Below are positions 61,918 to 64,000 of a DNA stretch of 64,000 bases, one piece after another (positions within the stretch are counted from its first letter, which is position 1; each line of letters opens with the position of its first letter). The position numbers and the translations under genes were made by a program. The DNA is from Moniliella sp. 'wahieum' (lineage: Eukaryota; Basidiomycota; Moniliellomycetes; Moniliellales; Moniliellaceae): the NCBI GenBank assembly GCA_003971905.1, contig RSEE01000037.1, forward strand, positions 62,001-126,000. Reading direction: 5' to 3'. The notes beneath the pieces are model-generated. The model was not told the origin of the DNA and ran no database searches. It saw only the letters and a list, made by a program, of their open reading frames with translations.

Positions 61918-63927
61918 ATGCCTTCCTCAGACGCTTCCCTCCTCTCCAGCTCCAACACCAGCAGCCCCACCCCGCCCAGCCGCCTGCAGATGGCGCGCGC
62001 ACGTGCAAAGATCAACGCTCGCAATTTCCGCAAGTCTCCCGCCCTGACGCCGCTGCCGGAAGAGCCTCGTGCCGATTCCCCCCGCAGTGCTTGTATGCTC
62101 AACCCCACCTCGCCGAATGATACCACCAGCGCCTGTGAGTCTTTTTGCGGAAGCGCTTCCCAGAGCATCGTATCTAGTGACAAGGATGACGGCTTTGGTG
62201 CTGCCTTCGCCGCCTTTGCTCGCAAAGTCACTGTCCTCCAGACTCAACTCGACGCGGTCACGTCCAACGATAGCATTGACTTGGCATCGGTCGTTCGCGA
62301 CCTGAAGGATCACGGACAACAGCTCCAATCCCTTTCCCGGCGCATGGATACGTTTGAATGCCGGCTCGAGCCGATCGAAGAGCGCTGGCCTCCCTCGAGG
62401 CCCAGGCCGATTCCCTCCACCAGCACACCTGTAGCCTTGACCCGGAGGAAATTGCGCTCACCTCCCGCCGTGTCTTAGAACTCACGTTGGACTGCACAAC
62501 GATTGAGGAGCGCTGCCTGGAGGTCGAAGAAGCGCTCGCCGCTCTGGAGCTGCACGTGAAGCAGTCGCCCTCAACGCCGTCTGAGCCAGAAGATATGACC
62601 GCAGCAGCGACGGAATCCACCGAGCTTTACGACACTGACTTCGCCGACGGCTGCAGCGATGCCACAGTCCCCCCGTCCCACGACCGCGTTCAAACGTCGC
62701 CAATGTCGTCCCAGTCATCCCCGGTCATTCTTCAGAGTGAACCAGCCTCGTTCGTATCGGAAACCCCTGCAAGTAACGCGTCCGCCTCCTCGAGGCCGCG
62801 CCTACCGCACGTTGTCACTCCGCAGCCCTCCCCTCCTTCAAGCACTGCTTCTCCGCCCGTGGATTCCAAGTGGCTTGAAGCCGACGTCGCTCCCGTGGTG
62901 GCACCCGGACCGTGGGAAGAGGCTAACGAGAACTACGAGCCTCCCGAGCAGACGCGGACGAATCTTATGCGCATTCTCAAGCCCTTCGGTGATTCCTGGT
63001 GGGCTCTGCGCGACTTTTTTTTCAGGGTCTGGAATCTGCGCGAGTTTTGGGGCGATATAGCTCTTACCCGTTTTGTCATCGCCAATGTGCCCCCCGCCGT
63101 TCGCGATGCAGCCACCCAGCACGGCAGCTTCCGTGCTGCTGCCTTCCGAGGGGATCTTCCCTGCGTTCTCACCCTTTTGGACTTGAACTTTGCTCGTCCG
63201 TCGCCCCCGAGTTGAGTTCGACCGTTAACAAACCATGGGATACCCTCACCGAGTCGCTTGTTATGTTCCAACAGCGCTGCATGGGCATGGAACGCGCATT
63301 GGTGGGTAATTCCAACCAGACCTATCTGGCTTCGTCTTTTATTCGGGGCATACCGGAAGCGATGCGCTGTCAGCTGTGTGCCGATGACTTCTTTGACCCG
63401 GACCATGCCTTCACCGTCGTGGCTTCCCTCCTGGGTCGACCTGAATATGCCCACATCGCCTGTGAATTCCCGAGCCCGTGCTCAACTCCTCCCGTATCAT
63501 CTCCTCCGAACCTGACACCTCCAAACCTGCAACCGTCGAACCTGCCACCCCCGAATCCGCCGCCCGTTCCAGCCTCGACTCCGACGACGGAGCCATTGTT
63601 CGCATTCACTCTATGTATCGCACCGCTAGCCACTCCCCCGTCTCGCCTCACTCACTTCAATCCGATGGGCCTGTGCAACGTGCCGGTTTGAATGACGGCG
63701 TCGAGCCCCTCCTCTCTCCGTCCCTCTGGCACGCCACAGCCCGGCGGGATCGAGCGGCGCGTACTCTCACTTGTCGCACTCAACGCACGCATACGATCTC
63801 TGAGAGCTTGACCTCCCAGTATGTGAATAGGCTTGCCAAGTCCAAGTCCAAGTCCAAGTCCAATTCCAAGTCCAATTCCAAGTCTCGATATAATGCCCTG
63901 TCCGATTCCCGGCCGACCCCCGTTTAA
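61918..63927 (+). CDS. Gag-like (retroelement capsid-like) protein with coiled coil
   Basis: Function unknown. The ATG at 61918 (MPSSDASLLSSSNTSSPTPP) is preferred to 61855 because the CCACC array between them resembles other leaders. The N-terminal part predicts coiled coil (ARKVTVLQTQLDAVTSNDSI, then VVRDLKDHGQQLQSLSRRMD). After a shift near 62390 it continues LEAQADSLHQHTCSLDPEEI and LEVEEALAALELHVKQ, then a Ser/Pro linker. Near 62970-63170 it has SWWALRDFFFRVWNLREFWG and IALTRFVIANVPPAVRDAAT. After another shift (63205) it reads VNKPWDTLTESLVMFQQRCM and NQTYLASSFIRGIPEAMRCQ, which resembles the C-terminal half of Ty3/gypsy Gag. No zinc knuckle, protease or reverse transcriptase is visible up to 64000. 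The end is a KSKSNSKS repeat with a stop at 63927. It could be a domesticated Gag or the 5' part of a truncated element. Confidence 0.5.
63838..63884 (+). repeat. AAGTCC / AATTCC hexamer array in the Gag-like gene
   Basis: Seven to eight in-frame hexamers encode alternating Lys-Ser and Asn-Ser pairs at the C-terminus. Confidence 0.85.
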
Positions 63928-64000
63928 TTTCCTGGTCTCAGTCGTCGTCCAGTCGTCTCATCATCCCACTTCCAGCTCCGGCATACCCTTACTTTATGAA

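Overview
The window comes from a GC-rich eukaryotic nuclear genome, almost certainly a fungus. It carries fungal-type genes: a cell-wall-integrity MAP kinase, a secreted sedolisin, an Msn2-like zinc-finger factor, an arrestin-type ubiquitin adaptor and a TMEM135-type membrane protein. The visible introns are short (about 40-290 nt). Most have a GTACGT donor, and several have a CTAAC or CTGAC branch site. A basidiomycete is my best guess, but an early-diverging lineage such as Blastocladiomycota cannot be excluded from sequence alone.

Layout. 0.4-2.8 kb: flavin monooxygenase (+). 3.5-4.1 kb: small Ser-rich protein (-). 4.1-8.2 kb: gene-poor and repeat-rich. 8.2-9.6 kb: C2H2 zinc-finger protein (+). 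9.6-12.0 kb: repeats. 12.0-15.6 kb: COX6A/COX13 (-) divergent from an SLT2-type MAPK (+). 17.1-18.8 kb: tripeptidyl-peptidase-like sedolisin (+). 19.7-20.5 kb: foldback element carrying twin hairpins. 21.6-25.5 kb: arrestin (+). 26.3-29.6 kb: molybdopterin synthase large subunit (-) divergent from cystathionine gamma-synthase (+). 30.1-34.7 kb: SSXT-like SWI/SNF subunit (-) divergent from TAF4 (+). 34.7-37.1 kb: two membrane proteins (-), the second divergent from CDC14 (37.4-40.5 kb, +). 42.4-46.6 kb: Msn2-like zinc finger (-) divergent from a TMEM135-like protein (+). 47.9-54.8 kb: glucose-6-phosphate isomerase, an MhpA-like aromatic hydroxylase and aminopeptidase P, all (-). The last is divergent from ADA3 (55.1-57.6 kb, +). 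58.6-63.9 kb: CAP-Gly coiled-coil protein (-) divergent from a Gag-like protein (+).

Three features run through the whole window. First, nearly every conserved gene is broken by single-base losses, mostly in short C, G, A or T runs. The coding frame then steps 0 to 2 to 1 to 0, while the protein stays well conserved on both sides. I read this as sequencing or assembly indels rather than gene decay; gene coordinates below span all the frames used. Second, at least a dozen unrelated genes have a C-rich CCACC/CCTCC tract ending directly at the start codon. Third, many genes lie in close divergent pairs that share one short intergenic region.

The genes are ordinary housekeeping and regulatory ones and form no single pathway. 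Three are subunits of transcription coactivator complexes: the SSXT protein (SWI/SNF), TAF4 (TFIID) and ADA3 (SAGA).
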